Source of the DNA: Mycobacteroides saopaulense
GTDB taxonomy: Bacteria > Actinomycetota > Actinomycetes > Mycobacteriales > Mycobacteriaceae
DNA length: 64,000 nucleotides
NCBI RefSeq assembly: GCF_001456355.1
Contig: NZ_CP010271.1
Coordinates: 744,001 to 808,000, forward strand
Direction of reading: 5' to 3'
The position numbers were made by a program, and so were the translations under genes. The notes beneath the pieces are model-generated. The model ran no database searches and was not told the DNA's origin. It was given only the letters and a program-made list of their open reading frames with translations. Of this stretch, positions 32,714 to 41,535 are shown one piece after another; position 1 is the first letter of the stretch; the number at the start of each line of letters is the position of its first letter.

Positions 32714-33955
32714 CTAGGCCGCCTCCACGATGTAGTTGGCAGAGTGGCCGATGCTGGTCTTGTTGGTCTCGCCCGCAAGAAAGTGCATGAACGCGTGTTG
32801 CCGACGAAGCCCTGCGCGTGCCTGGCGTTTGCGGCCCCCCGGGAGGACAGACATCGCGCCGGTCCGCACCAGGTTGGCGGGTATTCGCAGCGCCGGATAC
32901 CACGGCAATATGTAGCCAGGTAGACCCAGCTTGCGTGTCTGCGTGCGCCCGATGAATAGTGTTGTTATGGACATATGCTGCGCCCAAGCGATTCTGCGGC
33001 GTATCGAAGCAAATCTACGATAGGGCCATTGCAGTGGGTCCTTGGCCATCGGCACTGCCATTGCTTTACTGGTTTCGTCGGCGCGGTACAACGACATTAG
33101 ATAGTGATTGAGGCGGCGCATACCATCACGGAAACTGATCGGCAGATACTGCTCCTCGATACCCATTAACCAGCCGGCGTATCTGGTTAGTTGAGTCACG
33201 TTCTCCAGCTCGCGTGGAGTGATGACAATGCCGAATGCTAGGGATAGCACTGCCGGAACATAGATCGCGCCCAAAATGGTGGCAGCCATGTCGGTCTGAT
33301 TAACGGGCATGCCCCATTCCTCCGCCCGCCATTCCGGGGCAGCCGCGACGTGTCTACGGACTAGCGCATGAATGAGCCGCACGTGCAGTGTTGAGCGATA
33401 CCCCGGATTACCGGGGCGCATGCCATCGTCGGCGATGCAGTCCAGCGCCCATTGCATGGTCTCGGCGAAACGCTGAGCGTTGCCGCTGGCGCCATTCTGG
33501 CCCGTCTTGGTCATCAGCAATGTGCGGTTGATTCCTGAGGCAGCAAAGCCGCCTAAGAACGGGACATCGCGAGCAAGATGGATCGTATCGACACCTCCGC
33601 GCTGGAAAACCCTTTGTCCGGAACGTATTTGGTCCCAGTTGACCCAGGCTGGCGGTTTCTCCACTAGCACGAAGAATTTGCGTAATGGTTCTGGCGCGTC
33701 AGGAACACTGTCAATACCTAGCGAGAGGGCCTGATCGAACAGGGGCCGGGTGGATGCCATCCCGCTCGCATACATCCAATCCACGAGTTCATCCATTGGC
33801 CTGTCGCCGGTGTTTAGTGCCGAGCCAATCTGTAGCCATTGCTCATCGGTCGGTGGGCCTAGTAGCAACAGCTTGCTAAACAGCGTGATCATTGGCACAG
33901 CTCGTGGTTCGTCAGGATGTCGACGGGGAATGTCAGTTCCGAGCGCGGAAGTCAT
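32714..33955 (-). CDS. DUF2236 oxygenase, Lcp/MpaB-type
   Basis: A 413-residue protein of the ER-bound oxygenase (MpaB/Lcp, DUF2236) family. LFDQALSLGIDSVPDAPEPLRKFF and PPAWVNWDQIRSGQRVFQRGG are typical of the N-terminal half. YRSTLHVRLIHALVRRHV near residue 200 supplies the candidate haem-ligand histidine seen in latex-clearing proteins, followed by WGMPVNQTDMAATILGAIY. Lcp enzymes cleave polyisoprene and MpaB acts on prenyl side chains; the substrate here is unknown. ATG 33955 is chosen because AAGGACGAC precedes it; an open frame to 34060 would overlap the operator. It is divergent from the TetR gene across a 44-base palindrome. Confidence 0.82.
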   Translation of the reverse strand: MTSALGTDIPRRHPDEPRAVPMITLFSKLLLLGPPTDEQWLQIGSALNTGDRPMDELVDWMYASGMASTRPLFDQALSLGIDSVPDAPEPLRKFFVLVEKPPAWVNWDQIRSGQRVFQRGGVDTIHLARDVPFLGGFAASGINRTLLMTKTGQNGASGNAQRFAETMQWALDCIADDGMRPGNPGYRSTLHVRLIHALVRRHVAAAPEWRAEEWGMPVNQTDMAATILGAIYVPAVLSLAFGIVITPRELENVTQLTRYAGWLMGIEEQYLPISFRDGMRRLNHYLMSLYRADETSKAMAVPMAKDPLQWPYRRFASIRRRIAWAQHMSITTLFIGRTQTRKLGLPGYILPWYPALRIPANLVRTGAMSVLPGGRKRQARAGLRRQHAFMHFLAGETNKTSIGHSANYIVEAA

Positions 33956-34011
33956 GAGTCGTCCTTCGATTGGTGTCCAGCAGGTTCCAGTAGGTCTCAA
34001 CGGCAGGCCAT

Positions 34012-34055
34012 CAGACACAACTTCTGGTGGGAGTCTCCACCAGAAGTTGTGTCTG
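34012..34055. promoter_or_regulatory. TetR operator, long inverted repeat
   Basis: CAGACACAACTTCTGGTGG (34012-34030) is repeated perfectly in reverse complement at 34037-34055 around GAGTCT. It lies between the divergent Lcp-like and TetR genes, 57 bases from the first start and 27 from the second. Its core TTCTGGTGG-N6-CCACCAGAA recurs before the next DUF2236 gene, so this is very probably the TetR binding site. Confidence 0.82.
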
Positions 34056-34081
34056 TGCAAGTCCTCGGCGACAATCCACGT

Positions 34082-34720
34082 ATGGCAACACGGTCTTACG
34101 CGGGCATGTCCGCGGCGCAGCGACGAGCAGAGCGCCGCGATCGGCTCCTTGAGGCAACGCTTGATGTGGTGGGGTCAGAGGGGTACGACGGCTTGTCTGT
34201 CGCGCGGTTGTGTCGGGTGGCCGGTCTCAACGATCGGTACTTCTACGAGCACTTCGCCGATCGGCAAGCGGCATTCGCCGCACTTGTGAAACGGCTGGCG
34301 GCGGAGACGCTCGCCGCGATGATCGAAGCTGTTGCCGCTGCTGGAGATGATCCTCGGCAGGTCGTTCGCTCCGGGCTCGGGGCCTGTATCAACCTGTTGA
34401 CCGAGGACCCGCGGAAGGCTCGCGTCGTGTTCGTTGAATCGCCGGCGCACAACTCGACTGCGCACCGCAGTCAGATCAGGGAGATGTTCATAACCCTGAT
34501 GCGGGCACAGGCAAAGGTACAGCTAGGTGGAGTGATACCGGACGAGCTTGAGTTCAGGCTAAAGTTCGCCGGCATCCATTTGTTTGGCGCCTTGATGGAA
34601 TGCACAACGAGCTGGCTTGCGGGCGATATGCCCATAAGCAGAAACGAGCTCATCGATCACTGCACGGGCCTACTAATCGCTGTAGCTAACTACACGCTAG
34701 GCCCTGGCTACAACGCTTGA
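34082..34720 (+). CDS. TetR-family regulator of DUF2236 genes
   Basis: A 212-residue TetR protein. The N-terminal HTH is RRDRLLEATLDVVGSEGYDGLSVARLCRVAGLNDRYFYEHFADRQAAF (described by its key blocks: a first helix, GLSVARLC, and YFYEHFADR) and lies at about residues 15-65. The C-terminal ligand domain is all-helical. ATG 34082 is used; the frame is open upstream through the operator and is not credible there. It is divergent from the Lcp-like gene and followed 260 bases later by another DUF2236 gene that carries the same operator, so it probably represses both and itself. The effector is unknown. Confidence 0.88.
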   Translation: MATRSYAGMSAAQRRAERRDRLLEATLDVVGSEGYDGLSVARLCRVAGLNDRYFYEHFADRQAAFAALVKRLAAETLAAMIEAVAAAGDDPRQVVRSGLGACINLLTEDPRKARVVFVESPAHNSTAHRSQIREMFITLMRAQAKVQLGGVIPDELEFRLKFAGIHLFGALMECTTSWLAGDMPISRNELIDHCTGLLIAVANYTLGPGYNA

Positions 34721-34924
34721 TCGAGTTTGACGGAGATCTACGGGCCACTCGGTGGTGTGTACGCGGCGGGACAGCAAATCATCGACGCTGACTCGAAAGC
34801 CCATCCTCATCTGTGGGTCTGGTGAAACTCGCAACTTTCAGTGCTCCTTCGCCGCGTCGCGTACGCCGGTTATCCGGTGGTGAGCAATTCAGTGAAGGCC
34901 GGGAGCGGCCTTGCCCTGGCGCGT

Positions 34925-34950
34925 ATTCTGGTGGATCATTCCACCAGAAT
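34925..34950 (+). promoter_or_regulatory. Second copy of the TetR operator
   Basis: ATTCTGGTGG (34925-34934) and CCACCAGAAT (34941-34950) flank a six-base spacer ATCATT. Arm sequence and spacing match the core of the 34012-34055 palindrome. It lies 30 bases before the GTG start at 34981, where a repressor would block transcription. Confidence 0.8.
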
Positions 34951-34980
34951 TGTGGTCGACTAGCAGGCGAGGAGTAGCAC

Positions 34981-36201
34981 GTGCTCGATGTCCAGACGAT
35001 GAGTCGCCGATCGAGGCAAACCAGCATCGGTACTGCGCGTAGCCTGCTGACCAGCGTGGCCGGCGAAAACGTTGGAAGAGTCGCCAACCTTGTTGTGGGC
35101 CCGGTGCTGGCCCTCCTCGTCTATCAGGTGGAGAAATTCTTCGACCACGGATTGCTGGATCTTTCACCCGTCATCGAGGTGATCAAGAAGGAACCTTGGC
35201 GATTGGTTACCCCGATCGACGTGGCGTTCGAGGTGTTGCGACCGCATCATTTCAAGAACACTCGATTCGACGGCGTGCAAGGAGACCCCGGCTGGTTCGG
35301 GCCCGATAGCGCAATGTGGTACGTCCACTCACATGGCACCTGTTTGATGCTGGGGATTCTCAATACAGCCGTTGCCGATATCGTTCACCAGGGGATCCAA
35401 GCCGCAGTGTTTGAACACTCCAAACTTCCCGGCAGAGACCTGGATGGCAACGTAGTGCCCGGAACGTTCTCGACCACTGGCGCGCCGATTCGTGGTGGCC
35501 AGACGATGGCCTTCTTCGCAGGCGTCGCCCTGGCCGACAGTCACACAGCGGAGTCTTTGGCTCGAACGGTCAACGCGATCCATTCGAAGGTCAAAGGCAT
35601 AGGTTCCGACGGAACTCCATACGACGCGAACGAGCCAGAGTTCTTTCGTTGGGGTTACGCGACCGTGGTAGACGGGCTGGCCGCTGCGCATCGGCGCTAT
35701 CACCCGAAACCCTTGAAAGGTGCAGCGCTGGATCAGTTCTATCGTGAGTACGCGGTGGTTGGTGAAGCCCTTGGAGGGGTCAATTTGCCGAAGACCGCCG
35801 CAGAATGTCGCGAAATTCTCAACAACGCTCCAAGCGCGGCTGGGGTGGGCTTGAACGATGGAAACGTGGCCTACTTTGCGCTTACCCGAAATCCGATGTT
35901 GAGGATGTGGCCCTTTCGCTACACATATGATCTGGCCTACTGGTTGATGGTCGACATGCAGTCCGATGTGGTCAAGAAGGCCATGGGATACAAGCCGGGT
36001 AGTCGGCGCTCCCGCTGGGCTCGCAGGCGCCTGCTCTATCTTCTCGTGCGACTTGCCGAAGGTAACGGTAAGGGCATTGAAGAGGTGCGTAAGGCGTATA
36101 GGCGAGTCGGTCGAACCCCCGTCAACCCGTACAGCCCCCGCCTGAGCCAACCAATGTATCGGGATATCAGCAGCACCCGGGCCAGCTGTCAACCGACCTA
36201 A
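34981..36201 (+). CDS. DUF2236 oxygenase (MpaB family)
   Basis: A 406-residue protein related to MpaB-type oxygenases. PGWFGPDSAMWYVHSHGTCLMLGI near residue 100 carries candidate ligand histidines, and RWGYATVVDGLAAAHRRY near residue 220 is the usual second block. A shared DUF2236 feature is ALDQFYREYAVVGEALGGVNLPKTAAE (quoted only by its ends: LDQFYREY and NLPKT). The C-terminus is basic with a hydrophobic stretch that may contact the membrane. GTG 34981 has GAGGAG seven bases upstream. It is controlled, by inference, through the TetR operator at 34925. Substrate is unknown; it is too diverged from the Lcp-like gene for a recent duplicate. Confidence 0.75.
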   Translation: MLDVQTMSRRSRQTSIGTARSLLTSVAGENVGRVANLVVGPVLALLVYQVEKFFDHGLLDLSPVIEVIKKEPWRLVTPIDVAFEVLRPHHFKNTRFDGVQGDPGWFGPDSAMWYVHSHGTCLMLGILNTAVADIVHQGIQAAVFEHSKLPGRDLDGNVVPGTFSTTGAPIRGGQTMAFFAGVALADSHTAESLARTVNAIHSKVKGIGSDGTPYDANEPEFFRWGYATVVDGLAAAHRRYHPKPLKGAALDQFYREYAVVGEALGGVNLPKTAAECREILNNAPSAAGVGLNDGNVAYFALTRNPMLRMWPFRYTYDLAYWLMVDMQSDVVKKAMGYKPGSRRSRWARRRLLYLLVRLAEGNGKGIEEVRKAYRRVGRTPVNPYSPRLSQPMYRDISSTRASCQPT

Positions 36202-36474
36202 ATCATGAAGATGCACACATACGAGGCTCCTCCCGAGCGTGTCTGTGACAAGGAATGAACCGCGGCGGTGAGGCAGGTTGACACTCGCCCGTCCAGTTAG
36301 AGGCTTGCCCGGCAATAGTTTTGATGGTGATCGACCAGGTCGCGAGGGCGATGAGAGAATCCGCCGGGCTCTGCTGATTGCCCGAAGCTATGGTCGGGTT
36401 AGAGGCCTTACGCCGCGCGGAGCGTAAACCTCAACTTGTGCGCGCCGCGTTCGCGACAGACGGTGTCGTGCACG

Positions 36475-37101
36475 TCATTCTGCAACCGCACGTGCTGCGT
36501 TCAGTATCGGAATGAAATAGGTACTCGCAAATTTTCTGGCTTCGTCATCGGTTTCGGATCTAAGCACCTTGGAGGGGGCAAGTAGCAGCGTCGCTGTGAT
36601 CCGCATGATGAGCTCCGCGGCCTGTTTGGCGCCAGCTTCGGGGAACGATTCCCCCATCAGCCTCATAGCGAGAGCGGAAAGCACCAACTGGTAGTTACCG
36701 CCTTCGGTCTCGAGCAAGCTCGCCGACATCGATTCCGTCTCATATTCCTTGAGGGCAGCCACCACCGGATTCGTTCGGCATTCACGCACTCCTACGACGA
36801 ATAGCTCTACTACTTGGTCCTCGACCGTCGTGTCGGCGCCAAGCAGCGGCGCCAGCCTGAGGAAGAACTGAAGTACCTCACGGGTGACCACCGCCGACAC
36901 CATGTCGTCCTTGTCGCCGCATCGACGATTCAAAGTTTGTCGAGAAACCTTGGCCCGCTTAGCAATATCGGCGACTGCCGCACGTCGGAAGCCATGCGCG
37001 ACAAACTCGGCGCGAGCGGCATCGAGGAGCCGGTCGCGTTCATCGTCCTCCGTGTCGGCTTGCCCTGATGGCCATTGCGGCCAGATCTCGCCCAGATCCA
37101 C
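36475..37101 (-). CDS. TetR-family regulator divergent from ferredoxin-P450
   Basis: About 208 residues. The HTH region contains RLLDAARAEFVAHGFRRAA followed by VADIAKRAKVSRQTLNRRC, with an unusual NRRCGDKDDM in place of the common YxHF. The C-terminal helices form the ligand-binding domain. GTG 37101 (MDLGEIWPQW) is preferred because a further upstream ATG at 37161 would overlap the ferredoxin start codon on the other strand. With this start, 58 bases separate the two divergent genes, enough for a shared promoter-operator. TGTTAC occurs twice there, but as a direct repeat. It probably regulates the ferredoxin-P450 pair. Confidence 0.82.
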   Translation of the reverse strand: MDLGEIWPQWPSGQADTEDDERDRLLDAARAEFVAHGFRRAAVADIAKRAKVSRQTLNRRCGDKDDMVSAVVTREVLQFFLRLAPLLGADTTVEDQVVELFVVGVRECRTNPVVAALKEYETESMSASLLETEGGNYQLVLSALAMRLMGESFPEAGAKQAAELIMRITATLLLAPSKVLRSETDDEARKFASTYFIPILNAARAVAE

Positions 37102-37159
37102 GCTGTGCCATGTTACCTCTTGACGGTGGGATGTTGTTACATCTAGAGTCCAATGTCTC

Positions 37160-37372
37160 ATGAAGGATGAAAACTTCTCGATCAGGGTTGATGGCGACAT
37201 CTGTATGGGAGCCGGATATTGCTACGGCTCCTACCCCCGGTTGTTCGAGGAAAACCCAGATGGCACGAGTGCTGCGACGGGGCCAGCTGACCCGGAATTA
37301 CTTGATGATGCAACCAAAGCCAGTCAGATCTGCCCATCCGGTGCGATCGAAATCCAGGACCGAAGGGACTGA
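37160..37372 (+). CDS. Small 3Fe-4S ferredoxin for P450
   Basis: A 70-residue ferredoxin of the mycobacterial P450-linked type. The cluster cysteines are C15 and C21 (DICMGAGYCYGS) and the C-terminal one in ICPSGAIEIQD near residue 57. The central residue of the first motif is not a cysteine, as in 3Fe-4S members. It passes electrons from a ferredoxin reductase to a P450. The partner is almost certainly the next gene, whose start follows after one base. ATG 37160 is followed by a normal ferredoxin N-terminus. Confidence 0.9.
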   Translation: MKDENFSIRVDGDICMGAGYCYGSYPRLFEENPDGTSAATGPADPELLDDATKASQICPSGAIEIQDRRD

Positions 37373-37373
37373 T

Positions 37374-38903
37374 TTGACCTCCACTGCCGCTGAGTGTCCG
37401 GCACATCGTGACAACAAGGTCGCGGTGGCACCGAGACCGTGGAATACCGGCCGTCGCGCCGTGATAGCTTCGCTCAAAGACGACCCGTTCTGGCCTACCC
37501 GTAAGCCGCTACGCGCCGCCTTCAGCTTGGCTACGGGCTGGGGCCGTGACCGACCGATTCCACCGGGGCCAATTGGATTGCCATTCATAGGCTCAGCGGT
37601 CCCCATGGCTCGCAATCCGTATAAGTTCCTACAGGACTGCCATCGCAGGTATGGGGACGTCTATCGGGTTCCGCTGCCGATACATCCGTTGGTGCTGGCC
37701 AATCATCCTGACTTGGTCGGCGAGTTCATGGAGAACACCGAACTCAAATACAGTATGTCCGCGCCGATCCAGGGACGTCGAGTGCAAGGGGCGGTTACCA
37801 GTGTGGGCTGCCCAGTTCAGCTCCTTGAGGGCCAGGCTCTGCGTGACAGGCGCAGAAAGCTCATGCCCATGTTCGGCAAAAAGCACCTCGCGGTCGTGTC
37901 GGACAAATTTGTTGAAGTATTCACCGACCGGATTGACCGCTGGCTCGCGGTCGCCGGCACCGGCCAGGAGGTGAACCTTCAAGCAGAGCTACCGAAGGTC
38001 GTGCTTCCGGCATTCATGTATGCCATGTTTTCCGCGAAACTGTCCGATGACGAAGTCCTACATGCCGATACCGCGACTCGGTCCGTGATGCGTGCTGTCG
38101 CTTCAGGGCTCTTCCTGGCGACTCCACCGAGCATCCTGCCGTGGCGCGGCAGGGAGAATCTCGCGATCTCGGGTGTACACCTCATGCAAACCATCCGTCG
38201 AATCATTCGAGAACGACGCGCCAATCCAACTGATGATGCAGACCTTCTGAACATCTTGCTTGCCGCACGCAACGACGACAGCAACCCCCTTACCGAGATC
38301 GACGTGTACTCGGAGATCATGTCGGCGATCGGGGGCGGCTACGAAACGATTGTCGCGTCGATGTCATGGACGCTGTCGCTGCTCTTGCAGCACCCAGAAC
38401 ATCTAGAGCGTCTCTATGACGAGATCTCGATCCTGGACGGCAACGAACCCACTCCAGAAGATCTTCCTAAACTGCCATGGGCACGAGCATGTTTCGATGA
38501 GGGACAACGACTACAAGGCGCTCCCATCAACCCGAGATACGCAATGGAGGACACCGAGCTTGGTGGGTATCCCATTCCCAAATACACCTTGGTAGCAAGC
38601 TCGCTGTACGTCGTACATCGCGATCCGCGGTGGTGGGGCGAGAATGCCGAAGTGTATGACCCGATGCAGTTCTTTGATCAGGACCGAGTCAATGCCCGTC
38701 CTCGCCTGGCATTTCAAGCCTTTGGCGCAGGTCCGCACCACTGCCTGGGAACCGGTATGGCCTACATGATGGCTCAATACCTGCTCACCATCATCTTCCA
38801 GCGGTATCGCTTGCATCTGCGACCGGGGTGGCAGCCCCAACAATTCTTCAGCCTATCGACGTTGGTCAAGGGCGGAGTGCCCGCCACTATCACCAAAGCC
38901 TGA
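37374..38903 (+). CDS. Cytochrome P450
   Basis: A ~509-residue P450. The haem-thiolate motif is AFGAGPHHCLGTGMAY near residue 450, the K-helix ExxR is in DEGQRLQGAPINPRY near 380, and the I-helix motif is SAIGGGYETIVASMSW near 320. PPGPIGLPFIGSAVPMARNPYKFL near residue 65 is the proline-rich hinge. TTG 37374 lies one base after the ferredoxin stop and is the only sensible start after it; upstream frame is the ferredoxin in another phase. N-terminus is longer than in many mycobacterial P450s. CYP family and substrate cannot be assigned by eye; the Mce and thiolase neighbours suggest a lipid or sterol-like substrate. Confidence 0.93.
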   Translation: MTSTAAECPAHRDNKVAVAPRPWNTGRRAVIASLKDDPFWPTRKPLRAAFSLATGWGRDRPIPPGPIGLPFIGSAVPMARNPYKFLQDCHRRYGDVYRVPLPIHPLVLANHPDLVGEFMENTELKYSMSAPIQGRRVQGAVTSVGCPVQLLEGQALRDRRRKLMPMFGKKHLAVVSDKFVEVFTDRIDRWLAVAGTGQEVNLQAELPKVVLPAFMYAMFSAKLSDDEVLHADTATRSVMRAVASGLFLATPPSILPWRGRENLAISGVHLMQTIRRIIRERRANPTDDADLLNILLAARNDDSNPLTEIDVYSEIMSAIGGGYETIVASMSWTLSLLLQHPEHLERLYDEISILDGNEPTPEDLPKLPWARACFDEGQRLQGAPINPRYAMEDTELGGYPIPKYTLVASSLYVVHRDPRWWGENAEVYDPMQFFDQDRVNARPRLAFQAFGAGPHHCLGTGMAYMMAQYLLTIIFQRYRLHLRPGWQPQQFFSLSTLVKGGVPATITKA

Positions 38904-38941
38904 AATTCTTCCGGCATAAGCCATCACACGAAAGGACGCAC

Positions 38942-39703
38942 ATGACTAGCAGCGAGATACGAAACCTGAATTCGTACCGCCAGGACTGGGGTATCAAGGC
39001 TCCCGCCGGGCGGGTCCACGCGCCGGTCGCCGAATCCGAAGCACTTATCGAGCCCTTCTTGCAACGGTGCAAGGAACAGGAAGACATGTATGTGGCCGCC
39101 GGCTTCCCTTTGGCGGGGATCACCGAGTTCTGGCGCAAATGGTTCGCCGCGTGGAACGACGATTCCCCTGAGGCGCTCGAGGAGTGTTGGGCAGAAGACC
39201 TGGTGTGGACGATCTCCAGCACGGGCCAACTCGAGTATCACGGCCGCGACTACACCGTCGAGTTGGCGCGATTCGGATACATGTTCGCCCGTGAAATCGG
39301 TTTCTACCCCTGGGATGGTACCGATACACACTTGCCTTACTACGACTTTCTCAATGACCAGGTACGAGCCGCCTTCCCCTACAGTGGTGCAACCCGCACC
39401 TTCTGGAACCGCGCGATTCCCTGGCCGCGCAAGCCCATTCGCGGCTGTGGAGTCGACCGCTACATCCTTCGAAAAGAGGGCGGGGACTGGAAAATCGCCC
39501 GTATCGACACCGATCAAGACGTCTCCGTGCCACTGATGCAGATGTTGCCTTTTGCCGATGCCACCACGCGTCTCATGGCATGGCTGGTACGTACCCTGCC
39601 AAGGCTGGGACGCAAGCTTGGATTGTACGATCGGGAATCTCTCTATAGCCGGGAGTACGTCGCCAGCCGACAAGCAAGAGGGCTGCCCTTCGATACGAAA
39701 TAA
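38942..39703 (+). CDS. SnoaL/NTF2-like protein
   Basis: A 253-residue protein with an NTF2-like alpha+beta cone. ITEFWRKWFAAWNDDSPEALEECWAEDLVW (quoted by its ends: FWRKWFAAWN and CWAEDLVW) is the classic N-terminal helix pair, and DRYILRKEGGDWKIARIDTDQD forms the closing strands. An extra C-terminal helical tail (~60 residues) is basic. SnoaL-like folds include isomerases, dehydratases and hydratases acting on steroids and polyketides; here it probably handles an oxidised intermediate. ATG 38942 has GAAAGGA upstream. Same strand as the P450, 38 bases on, so likely co-transcribed. Confidence 0.72.
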   Translation: MTSSEIRNLNSYRQDWGIKAPAGRVHAPVAESEALIEPFLQRCKEQEDMYVAAGFPLAGITEFWRKWFAAWNDDSPEALEECWAEDLVWTISSTGQLEYHGRDYTVELARFGYMFAREIGFYPWDGTDTHLPYYDFLNDQVRAAFPYSGATRTFWNRAIPWPRKPIRGCGVDRYILRKEGGDWKIARIDTDQDVSVPLMQMLPFADATTRLMAWLVRTLPRLGRKLGLYDRESLYSREYVASRQARGLPFDTK

Positions 39704-39779
39704 AACAACAGCCGAATCGGTCCTCAATCCTTGAGCCCGCTCGACTGGCACCCCATCGCCCGCACGCTATATTGCCCAG

Positions 39780-40424
39780 ATGGCTAGATTGCGGTCGGCA
39801 CAGGTGGTCGACTTGCTGCAGTCCGCCGATGGCCGCATCGATGAGACGCTGGATGACATCTCGCGACGGATCGTCGATGCCGCAACGACGTGCTTCGCTG
39901 AGAACGGCCTGGCGGCCACCACACTGAACCGCGTAGCCGACAGCGCGGGCGTCGGAGTAGCCACAGTCCATCGCAGGTTCGGCACCAAAGCCAATCTTGC
40001 CAGGTATGTCCTCCTGGCCGAAGCGCAGAGGGTGTTCGGGCGACTCCGGCGGATCGATGAGAGTGCCAAGACCCCAGAAGAATGGCTGGTGGGCGGCTTC
40101 GTGATCTTTGCCGATGAGTCGATTCGGTCAAAGATGCTGGTGACTACCTTACGGAATGCTCGGGAAGTCAGCGATTTCACCGGGCTTCTCACCACTGACT
40201 CCCTGATGGTGGCCGCCCGGGGCGTATTCATGGCAGGGCTGATTCGCTGGCAACAAGCCGGATTCATACCTCATGCCGACGTGGAAGTAGTCGCCGAGGT
40301 CATCGCTCGGCTGATTATCTCCCTGATATCTAACCCGATTGGGGCCATTCCAGTCTCCGACGTCGACCAGATGACCACGTTTGCGCGGACTTACATCGTG
40401 CCGATGCTCAGCGCAAAAAATTAG
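39780..40424 (+). CDS. TetR-family regulator upstream of the mce operon
   Basis: A 214-residue TetR protein with the HTH at about residues 25-75: IVDAATTCFAENGLAATTLNRVADSAGVGVATVHRRF is represented by its key blocks CFAENGLAATTL and GVATVHRRFGTK. The C-terminal domain is all-helical. ATG 39780 begins MARLRSAQVVD. It lies 169 bases before yrbEA on the same strand, with an inverted repeat in between, so regulation of the mce operon is the simplest reading. Homologous mce loci of other mycobacteria often carry a linked GntR or TetR repressor. Confidence 0.87.
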   Translation: MARLRSAQVVDLLQSADGRIDETLDDISRRIVDAATTCFAENGLAATTLNRVADSAGVGVATVHRRFGTKANLARYVLLAEAQRVFGRLRRIDESAKTPEEWLVGGFVIFADESIRSKMLVTTLRNAREVSDFTGLLTTDSLMVAARGVFMAGLIRWQQAGFIPHADVEVVAEVIARLIISLISNPIGAIPVSDVDQMTTFARTYIVPMLSAKN

Positions 40425-40498
40425 CTCTGTTCGAGAAAATTCCTTTCGAAAGCTATGCCTGAGGGCGGACCGTCAGCTACAGTCTGATCTTAATTCTG

Positions 40499-40525
40499 AT
40501 AGATAGTACCCATCGTTCTATCTAT
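40499..40525 (+). promoter_or_regulatory. Inverted repeat before the mce operon
   Basis: ATAGATAG (40499-40506) and CTATCTAT (40518-40525) are perfect arms with an 11-base spacer, 68 bases before yrbEA. It is the clearest palindrome in the 40425-40592 spacer and is a candidate operator for the TetR encoded just upstream. Confidence 0.55.
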
Positions 40526-40592
40526 ACGTTCAGAGAGTGTCATCGAGGCGGCCCGTTCGATCGATGTCCGTCAATAGCTAGCAGGGGTCGTG

Positions 40593-41534
40593 ATGAGGAC
40601 GATTGTTGAAGATGCGGCCAGCCGTGTCGACCCTGACACGATCGATGAGTCGGCGAGTCCCAGCGGCGATTCCCGTCAGGTTGGGCGGCTGACAAACACC
40701 CGGTTGATGGGCCCGCTGCTGGGATTGCCGGGCAAAGTGGTCTCGTATGGCACCAACCAGGCCGACTCCTCATTGAAAACCCTCGGGCGATTTGTTGACT
40801 TGGTCGTCGAATCTTGGACGCACCTTCTGGCGGACCTGGTGCGGCTCCGCCATCCCTGGCGTGAGACCGTCAGCCAGGCGTGGTTTGTCCTAAGTGTCAC
40901 AGTGGTTCCAGCTCTGATGATGTCGATACCGTTCGGCGTCATCGTGGCTGTCCAAACAGGCAGCCTCATGCAACAGGTTGGGGCAACATCGGTTTCGGGC
41001 GCGGCCGGAGGCCTCGGTGTCATCCAGCAAGGTGCACCGATTGTTGCGGCACTCCTGCTTGGTGGAGCTGCGGGCTCAGCGGTAGCCACCGACTTGGGCG
41101 CCCGGAGCATCCGTGAAGAAGTCGATGCGATGCGCGTCATGGGGATAAATCCCGTTCAGCGCTTGGTAACACCTCGGCTAGCGGCCATAGTAATCGTTTG
41201 TCCGCCCTTGTGTGTCTTCATCATCTTCATCGGCATTTTTGCCGGTTACGTTATGAATGTTGGCTTCCAACATGGGACTCCAGGCAGCTATATCTCCTCA
41301 TTCGCATCCTTCGCGAGCGTCAACGACGTTGTTGTCGCGATCGTCAAAACGATCGTCTTCGGAGTGGTGGTCATCTTGGTGGCCTGTCAGCGAGGATTGG
41401 AAGCCAAGGGTGGCGCCCGGGGAGTCGCAGACGCGGTGAACGCGACAGTAGTGATCGGAGTCGTCACAGTAATGGTGCTCAATGCCGTGATCACTCAACT
41501 GGTCGCCATGTTCATGCCGGTGAAGGTTGGGTGA
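40593..41534 (+). CDS. yrbEA: YrbE/MlaE permease subunit A of the mce locus
   Basis: A 313-residue inner-membrane permease of the MlaE family, with about five or six helices and VQTGSLMQQVGATSVSGAAGGLG and REEVDAMRVMGINPVQRLVTPR as the conserved blocks (the latter the EQ-loop-like cytoplasmic segment). YrbE proteins form the permease core of Mce lipid importers, energised by MceG encoded elsewhere. About 60 N-terminal residues precede the first helix, longer than usual. ATG 40593 follows an alternative GTG 40590. It is first in the mce operon. Confidence 0.93.
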   Translation: MRTIVEDAASRVDPDTIDESASPSGDSRQVGRLTNTRLMGPLLGLPGKVVSYGTNQADSSLKTLGRFVDLVVESWTHLLADLVRLRHPWRETVSQAWFVLSVTVVPALMMSIPFGVIVAVQTGSLMQQVGATSVSGAAGGLGVIQQGAPIVAALLLGGAAGSAVATDLGARSIREEVDAMRVMGINPVQRLVTPRLAAIVIVCPPLCVFIIFIGIFAGYVMNVGFQHGTPGSYISSFASFASVNDVVVAIVKTIVFGVVVILVACQRGLEAKGGARGVADAVNATVVIGVVTVMVLNAVITQLVAMFMPVKVG

Positions 41535-41535
41535 A

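Noticed and set aside
33917..34081. N-terminal extension of the TetR gene at 34082
   Set aside because: It would translate through the operator palindrome and part of the divergent gene.
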